DNA of 11,060 bases from an uncultured Candidatus Saccharibacteria bacterium (GCA_946185175.1 CAMHIH010000019.1:1-11060), one strand, 5' to 3'; positions 1-7,986 are shown, counted from the stretch's first letter. Translations and numbers: made by a program. Notes: a model not told the origin generated them from the sequence alone.

Positions 1-1
1 C

Positions 2-3000
2 CCCACCCAAATAGATTTTTATCGCGGTTATTTTTCAAGTCACCCAACCGCCACGTGTGAGTACGCTGGCGCGGCTTTTGCCTATTTCACTTATGACACA
101 ACATCTGCCGTTAGTGTAGATATTAGATCCAGCGCTGGTGCTGGTGGTGAGGGGGGCACTAAAACCATATCGTCAAACTGTGTGCAGTATGGCGGTTTTT
201 ACCACTATGGTTATACTGATATTAAATATGTAGACACGACTGCAAATGGTACAACCGAGAATGTAATTTGGGGCTTTGGCAGTATCGGTAATCCAGGTCG
301 CGTAGGTGCTCTTGCTGACCGTAGTCATGCGGACTATGATTTGCCGTCTTCTATCAGTCATGTATTGAAACAAAACGGTGTACAGGTTGCGCATGGCGTG
401 CAATTTGATTACGAAACTACGGTCTATCCACGCTACGAAGAGTGGCTTGCGGCCAGTGGCGCCCCCAATATCTGGAATGATGATCCGGGCCTCAGCTGGT
501 TCTGCTGGAGCCCTACTATACAGAAGACATATTATAATGGTTCATCTAAGGGTTTCGTCGATAACGCTGAAAAAACTAATAATTCAACTACGACAGTTTA
601 TGCCAACTCTGCTAATATTCGCTTTGAGCACACGATTTCTCGCTTAAATAATGGCGCCGATCAGGCCATTTCTACCGCTTGGTATGTGACAGGCAACTGG
701 CCATACAGCAACGGCAGTGTTTCTTTGAATAAGAATGAGTCGAGAATGGTTTATATGTATGGCAACCAGGATATAAATCCAGGCGAGACTAAGACTTTTT
801 CTCAGCAACTTCATTATAATCATGAAGCTGATACGAGCGGCTCTAGAGATGAGAAAACACCTGGCGCATTTACGCTATATGTTAAGCGTCCAATTTCTAA
901 TACGATGAATGGCCGCGTGCTTGCGAAAGTGGATAATGTAGCGAAGGCTAACGGTTCAACTACCGAAATTTCTGGCAGCTCATTCACAATTAGTTTCCAG
1001 CACGAGATTAGCCGCGGCGATGATTCGGCGAATGGCACGGTAAATGTGCCATGGTCAACGGAGGTTTGGGGCCAGAATAGCCGTGGATACGATGTCACTC
1101 CGCGCGGTACCGCAAGGAGTGGAACATATAGTGATTTGGGCGAAAACAGTGGCTGGCAGGCTGTCGTAACATACGCGACAGAGTCATTTACTGGTACATT
1201 GCTTCCCGATGAGACTAAGACTTATTGTCAGCGTTTAACCTACGCCTCGACCCTAGATTATGCAAACGGCAATACGAACAGAACGACTGCGTGGTATTGT
1301 GTTTCCGTCCATCGTCCTAAGGCTGCCTGTTCCGACAATGAAGAATTGGGCGTTCACTCCGGTAAAAATAAAGGTCGCATTCAGGCGCAAAAGAATAACG
1401 GCACTTGGCTCGATACGGGACTAAAAGATACTGGCAACAGCGAGATTGTCGTTTGGGCACGTCCAAGCAATAAAATCCACTTTAAAGAAGAGATGTGCGA
1501 AGGCGCCGAAATGTCTAATCAGTACTATGATCTCGGTAAGAGCATCTCTTATGGCATTACCGCTACCAGTAATACTTACATGGATAATCTAAACCCGAGT
1601 AGTTGGGATAATAGTAATATTAATGATTATGCGCATGCCGGTACAGATATCTTCGGCACTCATACCTATAGTAAAAATACGGCCTCTCCGAGTAGTAGCA
1701 ATTACTCTACGAAATATAATATTACTGATAGCCACCTAGGCTCGTCTCTCTATCAACAATTGACTTGGACTGACTTGTGGGTTGATGGTAATTCGGTAAA
1801 TCGTATACATAACGGTAGAAGAAATGCTACGGCTAAAGCTACCGTCTATATCCCATACAACTACCGTACTAAACCAGAAACTACCTCTAATAGTACGCCA
1901 TACATTCTTCCTGGCACGAGTACCTTCACGATCGAGCCAAGTATAAAGATTGAAAAACGTACGAATACGCCAGTAAATGGCAGTACCGCCTACTCGACCA
2001 AAACCAAACCAAGTAAATATCAGGTAGTCTCCTACTATATTGCTAACGGTACCGCAGCCAGCGACGTTACGATTAAAAATAATGGATATTTTACTGGTAG
2101 TGGCTCAATCAATCTGGCCAGCTATTGTAATGGCTGGTTTGGCTGGGGTAATGGTAATCCTTATAACTGTCAACAATTGAGGTCAGGCGAGAGTACTTAT
2201 GACGGTAATGGCACGGGCGACGATAATGTCGTAGCGCTACCATCAACTAGTTTAACGGTCGCTGAAGACGTTCCGATTGGTACAAAAATCTGTACAGTGG
2301 CTGCAGTTTGGCCATCGGATAGCCACAACACACAGAATGACATTACGGACGCCAGCCAAGAATCTGCCGCTATTGACGCATTAGAAAATCAGAATAGACG
2401 CATGTGGAAGATTTCCGAGCCAACCTGTTCGACTGTTGCAAAACGTCCAAATATTCAGGTTAAGCAAAATGACGCCTATGCTGAGCAAAAAATCAACACC
2501 GCAACATCGCACCGTAAACTTTATGGCACAAACGATGTCTATAGCTATGGCTCATGGTCAGAATTTGCGCTAATCTCGGCCAATGATACTACGACGGGCA
2601 TTCTAGGCATGGGTTCCGGCGCTTCACTCTGGGGCGGCATTCGCGAAAACAACGACGCCAACAAATATTGCTACGTCTCATCCATGACCTTCTCGAACAG
2701 CCATTGTAGTGGTGAGAATCGTTACCTCGGTAAGCTTGGCGTTAACAAACTCCTAGCCAGTGATCCGGAAAACATTGCAAAACAGATTAAGACTCGTTAC
2801 ACCATCAACAATGGCGTGACCTATGGTGAATCTGGCCGGATCAATGTATTGCAGTCGTATGGTAGCTGTATCTATGACGAGAGTACTGGTACATATACTC
2901 CATCCGCGAGTGGATATGATACTCCAACCTTCAACTGTCTAGACAATGGTACGAACTATACTAAGGTAAGGGGCAGTGCGGCAACCGATTCGTATCCAAA

Positions 3001-3541
3001 TGATTCTTGGTTGAAATCTAATAGTGCACACAAGGCAAACGCATGGGTAACTGAAGCCGAGGATGCAATCTATATTAGGCAAAATTCATATTATGGCACG
3101 CTCAGTGGTGCCCCAGACAAAATCATGGAAAACACGCCATATACAAACATCAATGAGCTCGCGCAGAGTATCTTTATCGCCAAGAAAATCTACATCTCAC
3201 CTGAGGTAACTCATATCGATGCATGGTTGATTGCTGACGAAATTGATACCTGCTATCCTGGTGCCGGAGTAGCAGTAAGCGTTAGCAACTGTAATACTCA
3301 GCTCACTGTTACTGGCCCAGTCATTGCGAAGAAGGTTTATCTCAACCGCACATATGGTGGCGGCAAGGTGTCATATGGCCTATTTGAAGCTAAAACAGCT
3401 GCTTGGTGGAGAAGCGAAAACGCGCAAGGTGCAGAAATCTTCTCGGTTAGTCCGGCGGTTTACCTCTGGAGCTATAGCCAGTCCCAGCGCTACTCGCAAG
3501 CCGTAATGACCTACTCGAAAGAGCTCCCAACCAGGTATTAG
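2..3541 (+). CDS. Giant secreted surface/adhesin-like protein, 5'-truncated (at least 1,179 aa)
   Basis: The frame is open from base 2, so the start and any signal peptide lie upstream. The product is rich in Asn, Ser, Thr, Tyr and Gly with scattered Cys, which is typical of an exported beta-sheet protein. In order it shows an N-terminal region (2-508), three related repeats (509-892, 893-1318, 1319-1864), an Ig/DUF11-like segment (about 1926-2350), and a C-terminal module starting near 2402 ('WKISEPTCSTVAKRP'). A short run of hydrophobic repeats (about 3170-3360) looks like a small beta-helix, and the last residues are 'VMTYSKELPTRY'. From memory, large Saccharibacteria surface proteins share the 'CRTIAKKP' and 'LxPRY/F' ends; I could not search to confirm. 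No hydrophobic anchor or sortase tail follows the last residues. It lies just upstream of the minor pilins, so an adhesin or pilus-tip role is inferred. Function unproven. Ends with TAG. Confidence 0.75.
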   Translation, partial: PTQIDFYRGYFSSHPTATCEYAGAAFAYFTYDTTSAVSVDIRSSAGAGGEGGTKTISSNCVQYGGFYHYGYTDIKYVDTTANGTTENVIWGFGSIGNPGRVGALADRSHADYDLPSSISHVLKQNGVQVAHGVQFDYETTVYPRYEEWLAASGAPNIWNDDPGLSWFCWSPTIQKTYYNGSSKGFVDNAEKTNNSTTTVYANSANIRFEHTISRLNNGADQAISTAWYVTGNWPYSNGSVSLNKNESRMVYMYGNQDINPGETKTFSQQLHYNHEADTSGSRDEKTPGAFTLYVKRPISNTMNGRVLAKVDNVAKANGSTTEISGSSFTISFQHEISRGDDSANGTVNVPWSTEVWGQNSRGYDVTPRGTARSGTYSDLGENSGWQAVVTYATESFTGTLLPDETKTYCQRLTYASTLDYANGNTNRTTAWYCVSVHRPKAACSDNEELGVHSGKNKGRIQAQKNNGTWLDTGLKDTGNSEIVVWARPSNKIHFKEEMCEGAEMSNQYYDLGKSISYGITATSNTYMDNLNPSSWDNSNINDYAHAGTDIFGTHTYSKNTASPSSSNYSTKYNITDSHLGSSLYQQLTWTDLWVDGNSVNRIHNGRRNATAKATVYIPYNYRTKPETTSNSTPYILPGTSTFTIEPSIKIEKRTNTPVNGSTAYSTKTKPSKYQVVSYYIANGTAASDVTIKNNGYFTGSGSINLASYCNGWFGWGNGNPYNCQQLRSGESTYDGNGTGDDNVVALPSTSLTVAEDVPIGTKICTVAAVWPSDSHNTQNDITDASQESAAIDALENQNRRMWKISEPTCSTVAKRPNIQVKQNDAYAEQKINTATSHRKLYGTNDVYSYGSWSEFALISANDTTTGILGMGSGASLWGGIRENNDANKYCYVSSMTFSNSHCSGENRYLGKLGVNKLLASDPENIAKQIKTRYTINNGVTYGESGRINVLQSYGSCIYDESTGTYTPSASGYDTPTFNCLDNGTNYTKVRGSAATDSYPNDSWLKSNSAHKANAWVTEAEDAIYIRQNSYYGTLSGAPDKIMENTPYTNINELAQSIFIAKKIYISPEVTHIDAWLIADEIDTCYPGAGVAVSVSNCNTQLTVTGPVIAKKVYLNRTYGGGKVSYGLFEAKTAAWWRSENAQGAEIFSVSPAVYLWSYSQSQRYSQAVMTYSKELPTRY
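509..1864 (+). repeat. Three tandem extracellular domain repeats within the giant protein
   Basis: Protein-level repeats. Units 1 and 2 share 'VDNAEKTNNSTT'/'VDNVAKANGSTT', then 'IRFEHTISR'/'ISFQHEISR', then 'ETKTFSQQLHY'/'ETKTYCQRLTY', and end with 'VKRP'/'VHRP'. Unit 3 is more diverged but keeps an 'NKGRIQAQKNNG' opening, an 'IHFKEEM' strand and a 'YQQLTWTDLW...ATVYIP' closing. Approximate boundaries are 509-892, 893-1318 and 1319-1864. The 14 bases at 785-798 and 1211-1224 are nearly identical in DNA, which suggests an old duplication. Such arrays usually form a stalk or repeated ligand-binding domains; that part is inference. Confidence 0.6.
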
Positions 3542-3549
3542 AATCAATG

Positions 3550-3578
3550 TCACTCTCGGCTAAAAAGGCCGAGAGTGA
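3550..3578 (+). terminator. 11-bp perfect hairpin after the giant surface gene (weak U-tract)
   Basis: An 11-bp perfect stem (TCACTCTCGGC with GCCGAGAGTGA) has a 7-nt loop TAAAAAG and starts 8 nt after the TAG stop. It is followed by TTAGAC rather than a run of T, so it may be a poor intrinsic terminator, a partial attenuator or an mRNA 3'-end stabiliser. It separates the surface gene from the pilin cluster. Confidence 0.6.
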
Positions 3579-3579
3579 T

Positions 3580-3609
3580 TAGACAAAAATTAAAATGCTA
3601 ATGTATAAT
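3580..3609 (+). promoter_or_regulatory. Sigma70-type promoter of the pilin cluster
   Basis: TAGACA (3580-3585, 5 of 6 to TTGACA) is followed by an 18-nt spacer and a perfect TATAAT (3604-3609). Transcription would begin about 7 nt later, at or next to the ATG at 3616, giving an essentially leaderless message. It lies immediately after the hairpin, so the pilins can be transcribed independently of the surface protein. Confidence 0.6.
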
Positions 3610-3615
3610 AAGAAT

Positions 3616-4584
3616 ATGACAAAAAGAGGTGGTGCGCGTTGCGCTTCTGGCTTCACTATCATTGAGGTCATGCTTTCACTGGCAGTTAGTGGTCTTATTT
3701 TGGTTGGCGCCTTAATTGGCGTTAGCTCGACTATTGCTAGGCAGCGCTATCGTGACGTTATAGAAAGCACTGCGGCCTTATTGCGGCAACAGTACGAATA
3801 TGTTAGTCGTGTTCAAATACAGCAACGGACTGACGATGAAGTCTGCGACAGTATTAGCGGAGTTATTGGCACCTATAACGACGGATCCAATATGATTGGT
3901 CGTGGTCGCAGTAAATGTAGTGTTTATGGTGTGGTCGTAACGCTGGGGCTCGATGGTGGTAAACGCATGCAAACCGCAAACCTCATCGGCACTGAGTATA
4001 ACGCTTACCGCGATTCGCTCATAGCGGCCGGCAAGGACCCAGATGAAGAGATTAAGACCATGAATGATTTGCAACTCTTTCATGCATTACATCTAACGGA
4101 TGTCTACAATAAAGACAGTTCTACCTGCACGGTAACCAATCTTCTAAACGATGAAACTTATCGATGGGATGCGTCAATAGAGACTACCGAGAAAGACGTC
4201 CCGGCTAGGGTTACCTTACTTATTGTGCGCTCACCGCGCACTGGCGCAATTCACACTTACGTGATGGATTATTCTGGCAGAGCTAGTGCCTATGAGCCGT
4301 TTGATTATACCGCTATAGCCCCAGGACTTTGCTCTAATACACAAGGCGGCGTATTGAAGGCCACCGTAAAAGATGGCCTATCTAATAGCCAAAATAATAG
4401 CGGTGCAATTAATAGCTTCCAGGCGAATAAAGAAGTTAAGCTCTGTATTAAATCAGAAGATGCTTTGGCTACGTTTGGGAAACGCCGCATGATTCGGATT
4501 GTTGCTGATGGCCACAACTCTTCCGCCGTAGAGCTAGTAGACATGGATAGCGATGACATAAGTGGAGGAAATGAATGTCAGTAA
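3616..4584 (+). CDS. Type IV pilin-like protein with class III leader (minor pilin 1)
   Basis: The 322-aa product starts MTKRGGARCAS, a short basic leader. The prepilin-peptidase site G12^F13 follows, then FTIIEV with the conserved Glu at +5 and a hydrophobic helix (about residues 13-37). After cleavage and methylation the helix would anchor the protein in the membrane or pack it into a pilus. The downstream head has several Cys but no recognised domain. I chose ATG 3616 because the leader is then of normal length and the promoter TATAAT ends 6 nt before it. In-frame ATGs at 3595 and 3601 would extend the leader by 7 or 5 residues, but they overlap the -10 box and have no Shine-Dalgarno. First gene of a four-gene cluster. 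PilW/PilJ-like minor pilin is the best guess; the exact family is not recognised. Confidence 0.8.
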   Translation: MTKRGGARCASGFTIIEVMLSLAVSGLILVGALIGVSSTIARQRYRDVIESTAALLRQQYEYVSRVQIQQRTDDEVCDSISGVIGTYNDGSNMIGRGRSKCSVYGVVVTLGLDGGKRMQTANLIGTEYNAYRDSLIAAGKDPDEEIKTMNDLQLFHALHLTDVYNKDSSTCTVTNLLNDETYRWDASIETTEKDVPARVTLLIVRSPRTGAIHTYVMDYSGRASAYEPFDYTAIAPGLCSNTQGGVLKATVKDGLSNSQNNSGAINSFQANKEVKLCIKSEDALATFGKRRMIRIVADGHNSSAVELVDMDSDDISGGNECQ

Positions 4585-5459
4585 TGGAATCTTCAAAAGT
4601 CAAACACGGCGACACACTCGTTGAAGTAATCATCGCATTGGCAATTTTTGCCACGCTTGCCGTAATGGCGATTCATACAATGAATGTCGGTATGGAACAG
4701 GCCGAACGTTCACTAGAGATTACAATGGCGCGCAATGAAATAGACGCGCAGGCCGAAGCGATTCGCTTTATTCAGAATAATTATGTCGCAGAACGCGAGC
4801 ATCAGGAAGCGAAACAACAATATTCTGCCCTCTGGCGCAAAATCGTTAACACTTACACTATTGCGGCGAATAGCGGGCACTTCAAGAGCGAAGACTATGA
4901 CATCAACGATCAAAGCATTAAGACCTGTAATGACGCCTACGACAAGCAGATGGGCGGTTCTGCTCGCAATGGCGCCAATAAACAAGCCTTCGCTATTAAT
5001 ACACGACTATTGGAGCCAAGTACTGGCCTAAACAAGCCACCGAATGCCGAACCGGATCCAGCGCATGACTATACGCGCGATCTTTTGCCGCTAATTCTAA
5101 TTGATCGCGCTGCTAAGAACGGCGACGAATACATCTTGCGCCCAGCCAGAGTTTACCCACGCGGCATCTATTCCACCCTAAAACTCGGTTACATCGATGA
5201 CACGGTTTTGGGTGGCATATCGATGACTGACAATACTGAAACAACATTGGCCGAAACACAAATCTACCGAAAGCTACAGTGGCTAGAAGGTGTTTGGGTG
5301 GTAGCCGTGGGTGGCGATAATGCTGATATTATCCGTTCGACAAATAGCTTTGAATTCTTCGACTTCTATATACGCACTTGTTGGCAGGCGGTTGGACTTG
5401 ATGCGCCATCTACGTTGACGACAATTGTACGACTCTATAATCCGGAGGTGATTGAATAA
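4575..5459 (+). CDS. PilV-like minor pilin (GDTLVEV leader)
   Basis: The 294-aa product starts MSVMESSKVKHG, then G12^D13 and 'DTLVEVIIALAIF', with Glu at +5 (residue 17) and a hydrophobic helix to about residue 36. The 'GDTLVEV' cleavage region is typical of PilV-type minor pilins. The rest is a soluble head ending in 'RTCWQAVG' and 'STLTTIVRLYNPEV' (residues 259-294), an ending I associate from memory with CPR pilins. The start at 4575 is supported by GGAGG at 4564-4568, 6 nt upstream. It overlaps the previous gene by 10 nt, suggesting translational coupling. An in-frame ATG at 4584 is the alternative. Likely role: minor pilin that primes or caps pilus assembly at the inner side of the membrane. 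Confidence 0.8.
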   Translation: MSVMESSKVKHGDTLVEVIIALAIFATLAVMAIHTMNVGMEQAERSLEITMARNEIDAQAEAIRFIQNNYVAEREHQEAKQQYSALWRKIVNTYTIAANSGHFKSEDYDINDQSIKTCNDAYDKQMGGSARNGANKQAFAINTRLLEPSTGLNKPPNAEPDPAHDYTRDLLPLILIDRAAKNGDEYILRPARVYPRGIYSTLKLGYIDDTVLGGISMTDNTETTLAETQIYRKLQWLEGVWVVAVGGDNADIIRSTNSFEFFDFYIRTCWQAVGLDAPSTLTTIVRLYNPEVIE

Positions 5460-6355
5460 TGAAACGCAAAACCACTAAAAAAGGCTTTACGATTATTGAG
5501 ACAACGCTCGCAACCATGTTCCTTGGCGTGATTGTATTATCGGTTGCCAACTTAATTATCCAAATGACTCATATTTATCAAAAGAGCTTAGCCTTGCGCG
5601 CAATCAATTCGACTGGACAGCAGATTGTAGAAGATATGCAACGTAAAATTAACTCCGCCGATTACTTGTATGACCTTGATACGAATCACGATGGTTACTT
5701 AGTTAATAAAGAAATTATCGATAATATGAGCAAATACTTTCGCGAATGGAATGTTGGCGCCTCTAATAGTGCCACCGATCAGAAGCAGATTGCCGGCGCC
5801 TTCTGTGTGAGCGATTACACTTATATCTGGAATTCGCCAATTCCATTGAAAGAGGGCAATAATAAAGGTATTTTAATCAAAGCCAAGAAACCAACCGGTA
5901 GCGGCACCGAGACGAAGCAATACAAGCTAGCCCGCGTCTTCGATCCTAACCACAGTGTCTGCGAAAATAAGTGGCTGTCATCTGATGGCGGTAACACGAG
6001 TGACCCGAATGTTAGGACATATACCGGCGATTCGTACACTATCGATATGAGCAGCTCGGACGAGCCTGTTGTGGAGCTAGTGAATAGCGACGAATCAAAC
6101 TTAGCAATCTATGACCTAACGGTACATCCTATTATTCAGAGTACCGTAACAAAACAGAGCTTCGTCAGCATCTCATTCATTCTAGCGACGGTACGAGGTG
6201 ATGTTAATATTATGAGTGATGGCGATTTCTGCCGAGGTACCGGCACGGAAGATCTAGCCGACACGGATTACTCCAGTTACGATTTCGAATATTGCGCAGT
6301 AAATAAATTCGATTTTTCAATGCGATCGGGTGGCAATTCGAATAAGAGAGGGTAA
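5459..6355 (+). CDS. Type IV pilin-like protein with an EF-hand-like loop (minor pilin 3)
   Basis: The 298-aa product has a basic leader MKRKTTKKG, cleavage G9^F10, then FTIIET with Glu at +5 (residue 14) and a hydrophobic helix to about residue 36. The helix continues into an amphipathic stretch, followed by 'DTNHDGYLVNKE' (residues 74-85). This fits the 12-residue EF-hand calcium loop: D1, N3, D5, G6, hydrophobic L8 and E12. The C-terminal half includes beta-rich 'FVSISFILATVRGDV' and four Cys in all. The start codon overlaps the previous stop (TAATG), with GGAGG at 5444-5448. Probable PilW/PilJ-type minor pilin. Calcium binding is inferred from the motif only. Confidence 0.78.
   Translation: MKRKTTKKGFTIIETTLATMFLGVIVLSVANLIIQMTHIYQKSLALRAINSTGQQIVEDMQRKINSADYLYDLDTNHDGYLVNKEIIDNMSKYFREWNVGASNSATDQKQIAGAFCVSDYTYIWNSPIPLKEGNNKGILIKAKKPTGSGTETKQYKLARVFDPNHSVCENKWLSSDGGNTSDPNVRTYTGDSYTIDMSSSDEPVVELVNSDESNLAIYDLTVHPIIQSTVTKQSFVSISFILATVRGDVNIMSDGDFCRGTGTEDLADTDYSSYDFEYCAVNKFDFSMRSGGNSNKRG
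5678..5713 (+). other. EF-hand-type calcium-binding loop coded in minor pilin 3
   Basis: Codes DTNHDGYLVNKE. Side chains at loop positions 1 (Asp), 3 (Asn), 5 (Asp) and 12 (Glu), with Gly at 6 and Leu at 8, match the canonical pattern. The flanks are not clearly paired helices of a full EF-hand pair, so a single dockerin- or PilY1-like loop is likelier. Confidence 0.55.
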
Positions 6356-6384
6356 AATAATAAAAAATGGAAGAGAGAGGTAAT

Positions 6385-7827
6385 ATGAAATATCAAACAC
6401 AAACGAAGGAAGGTGCGGCAGCAATCTACACAGTCGTATTCTTCTGTTTGCTGATCGGTATTGTCACGATTGGTTTCGTCAGCATTATGATGCAAGACAT
6501 TATTAGTTCAACAAACTACGACTTGTCTCAATCCGCCTATGATGCGGCTTTAGCGGGCGTAGAAGATGCGAAAGTATTATTGCTGAAATATAACACGTGC
6601 ATGTCGAACGAGGGTCGCCTCTCTGGTGGTAAATGTCAGAGTATTATCGATAAAATCAATACTGCCGGTTCCAGTGATGACTGTGACCTTGTCGGTAGCA
6701 ACAACGGTCGTCAATCCGGCGAACACGAAACTCTCATCCAAAGCCAAAATACTGGCGGGCGCAATGATTCTAAGGCGCTTGCTGAAAGCATTGATATGGC
6801 CTACACCTGCGTTAAGCTCTCCCTCGCATCTGATGATTATCTCGGCACCCTTACCGAGACATCTGACGTAAAAATTATTCCTCTCCGCACTGGTGTTGGT
6901 AGTGCTTACAATGACGCTGGTTCAAACGGCGAATTTAACCGTATCCGCATTGAATGGTATAGCGAAGAAGACAACCGCACGGTGCGTGATTTAGCCAACT
7001 ATGAGTCAGTATATAGTACGATGACTAACAATCGTACTTTTACGACTTCTAAAACCGCCATGGGTAGCACGGAAGAGAAGTGGCGCAACTTCGGTCAGTC
7101 TGCCACCATTGCGCCGCCAATTCGTGTAAGTCTTATTCAGACCGATGAAACTTTCCGTTATTACGATTTCGATACGCCTAACATCATTGGTGACGAGGTC
7201 CGCACTGATCGCGGCACACTCGCGCTTCGCCCAATCAAAGGTGGCGACACATTGCCCGAAAACCACATTACGAGCAGCACGTCGAACGGTTTTGGTGGCT
7301 CGGTGATGTCTAGCTTTAGTGATTACGCCTCTGGCCGAAATGCCATTAATAGCCCCTACGATGTTTGGTGCCACGACAGTACTCAAATGGCGGATAAGGG
7401 CGACCTCTACTCGTGTAGAGCTGAAATTGATGTACCGCAGACGAAGTATGGTACGACCAACAACGGTACACGTTTTCTGATGCTTTCGTCCTTCTATGGC
7501 AAACCAGACACTTCCTTCCGTATTCAATTGCTCCAATGTGATGATTCGGGTTGTAAAGTAGTTAAGTTTGTTGGCGTCCAGTCTATGGTTGATGCAACGG
7601 GCCGCGCTAATGACCTCTTCCGTCGCGTTGAAGCTCGTATCGAGTTACAAGATGTTAGCTACCCATTTGTCAAATATGGCCTTAGTGTTTATGGCAGCGG
7701 ATCTGGCGAGGGCGAAATCTTCAAGAACTATTGGGCTACCAGCAACTGCTGGTATAAAGATAAGGGCGTCGCACACAGCTGTGCTGATTACTACAAGCCA
7801 AGTCCAAACTCAAACGGTAACTTCTAA
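6385..7827 (+). CDS. PilX-like pilus assembly protein
   Basis: The 480-aa product has a short leader MKYQTQTKEG, then a hydrophobic segment 'AAAIYTVVFFCLLIGIVTIGFV' (residues 11-32, split here only by name) and 'SSTNYDLSQSAYDAALAGVEDAK' spanning residues 41-63. The NYDLSQSAYD...AGVEDAK motif is, from memory, the hallmark of CPR PilX-like N-termini. There is no Glu at +5 after the possible G10 cleavage site, unlike the other pilins here. The large head (residues 70-480) is Ser/Thr/Asn-rich with about ten Cys and has no recognised domain. ATG 6385 is preferred (GAGAGG at 6375-6380, AT-rich gap). ATG 6367 adds six residues and has no well-spaced ribosome site. It begins 29 nt after the previous stop and ends just before a strong terminator. 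Likely a minor or tip component. Confidence 0.75.
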   Translation: MKYQTQTKEGAAAIYTVVFFCLLIGIVTIGFVSIMMQDIISSTNYDLSQSAYDAALAGVEDAKVLLLKYNTCMSNEGRLSGGKCQSIIDKINTAGSSDDCDLVGSNNGRQSGEHETLIQSQNTGGRNDSKALAESIDMAYTCVKLSLASDDYLGTLTETSDVKIIPLRTGVGSAYNDAGSNGEFNRIRIEWYSEEDNRTVRDLANYESVYSTMTNNRTFTTSKTAMGSTEEKWRNFGQSATIAPPIRVSLIQTDETFRYYDFDTPNIIGDEVRTDRGTLALRPIKGGDTLPENHITSSTSNGFGGSVMSSFSDYASGRNAINSPYDVWCHDSTQMADKGDLYSCRAEIDVPQTKYGTTNNGTRFLMLSSFYGKPDTSFRIQLLQCDDSGCKVVKFVGVQSMVDATGRANDLFRRVEARIELQDVSYPFVKYGLSVYGSGSGEGEIFKNYWATSNCWYKDKGVAHSCADYYKPSPNSNGNF

Positions 7828-7834
7828 AGAAAAC

Positions 7835-7867
7835 AAAAAATCTCCCGTTGTCAGCGGGGGATTTTTT
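7835..7867. terminator. Bidirectional intrinsic terminator between the pilin cluster and tRNA-Leu
   Basis: A 13-bp stem (AAAAAATCTCCCG with CGGGGGATTTTTT, one G-T wobble) has a 7-nt loop TTGTCAG and a T run on both strands. It starts 7 nt after the PilX-like stop. On the - strand it lies about 33 nt past the tRNA 3' end, where the wobble becomes a C-A mismatch. Confidence 0.9.
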
Positions 7868-7900
7868 ATGATGCAGATTAAAATCGAACAAGTTCTTAAG

Positions 7901-7986
7901 TGGTGCCCGCGACTGGACTCGAACCAGCACGTACTAGGTACACTAGCACCTGAAGCTAGCGCGTCTACCAATTCCGCCACGCGGGC
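7901..7986 (-). tRNA. tRNA-Leu (anticodon CAG)
   Basis: Read on the - strand the acceptor stem GCCCGCG pairs with CGCGGGC, with discriminator A and encoded CCA (7901-7903). The D-arm 'GGCGGAATTGGTAGACGC' is typical of leucine tRNAs. The anticodon stem CTAGC/GCTAG encloses loop TTCAGGT (anticodon CAG, reading CUG). A long variable arm (class II) and the T-arm GCTGGTTCGAGTCCAGT follow. Total 86 nt with CCA. Confidence 0.96.

Noticed and set aside
785..1224. Near-identical 14-base segments at 785 and 1211 as mobile-element direct repeats
   Set aside because: They fall at equivalent positions of two protein repeats and code the same residues (ETKT).
3521..3541. LPTRY at the end of the giant protein as a sortase LPxTG signal
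   Set aside because: The T-G step is absent, and no hydrophobic segment or basic tail follows; it is the last residues of the protein.
7006..7536. 176-aa frame on the - strand inside the PilX-like gene
   Set aside because: It lies wholly within a well-supported pilin gene on the other strand, has no ribosome site and no recognisable domain; it reflects codon bias of the true gene.
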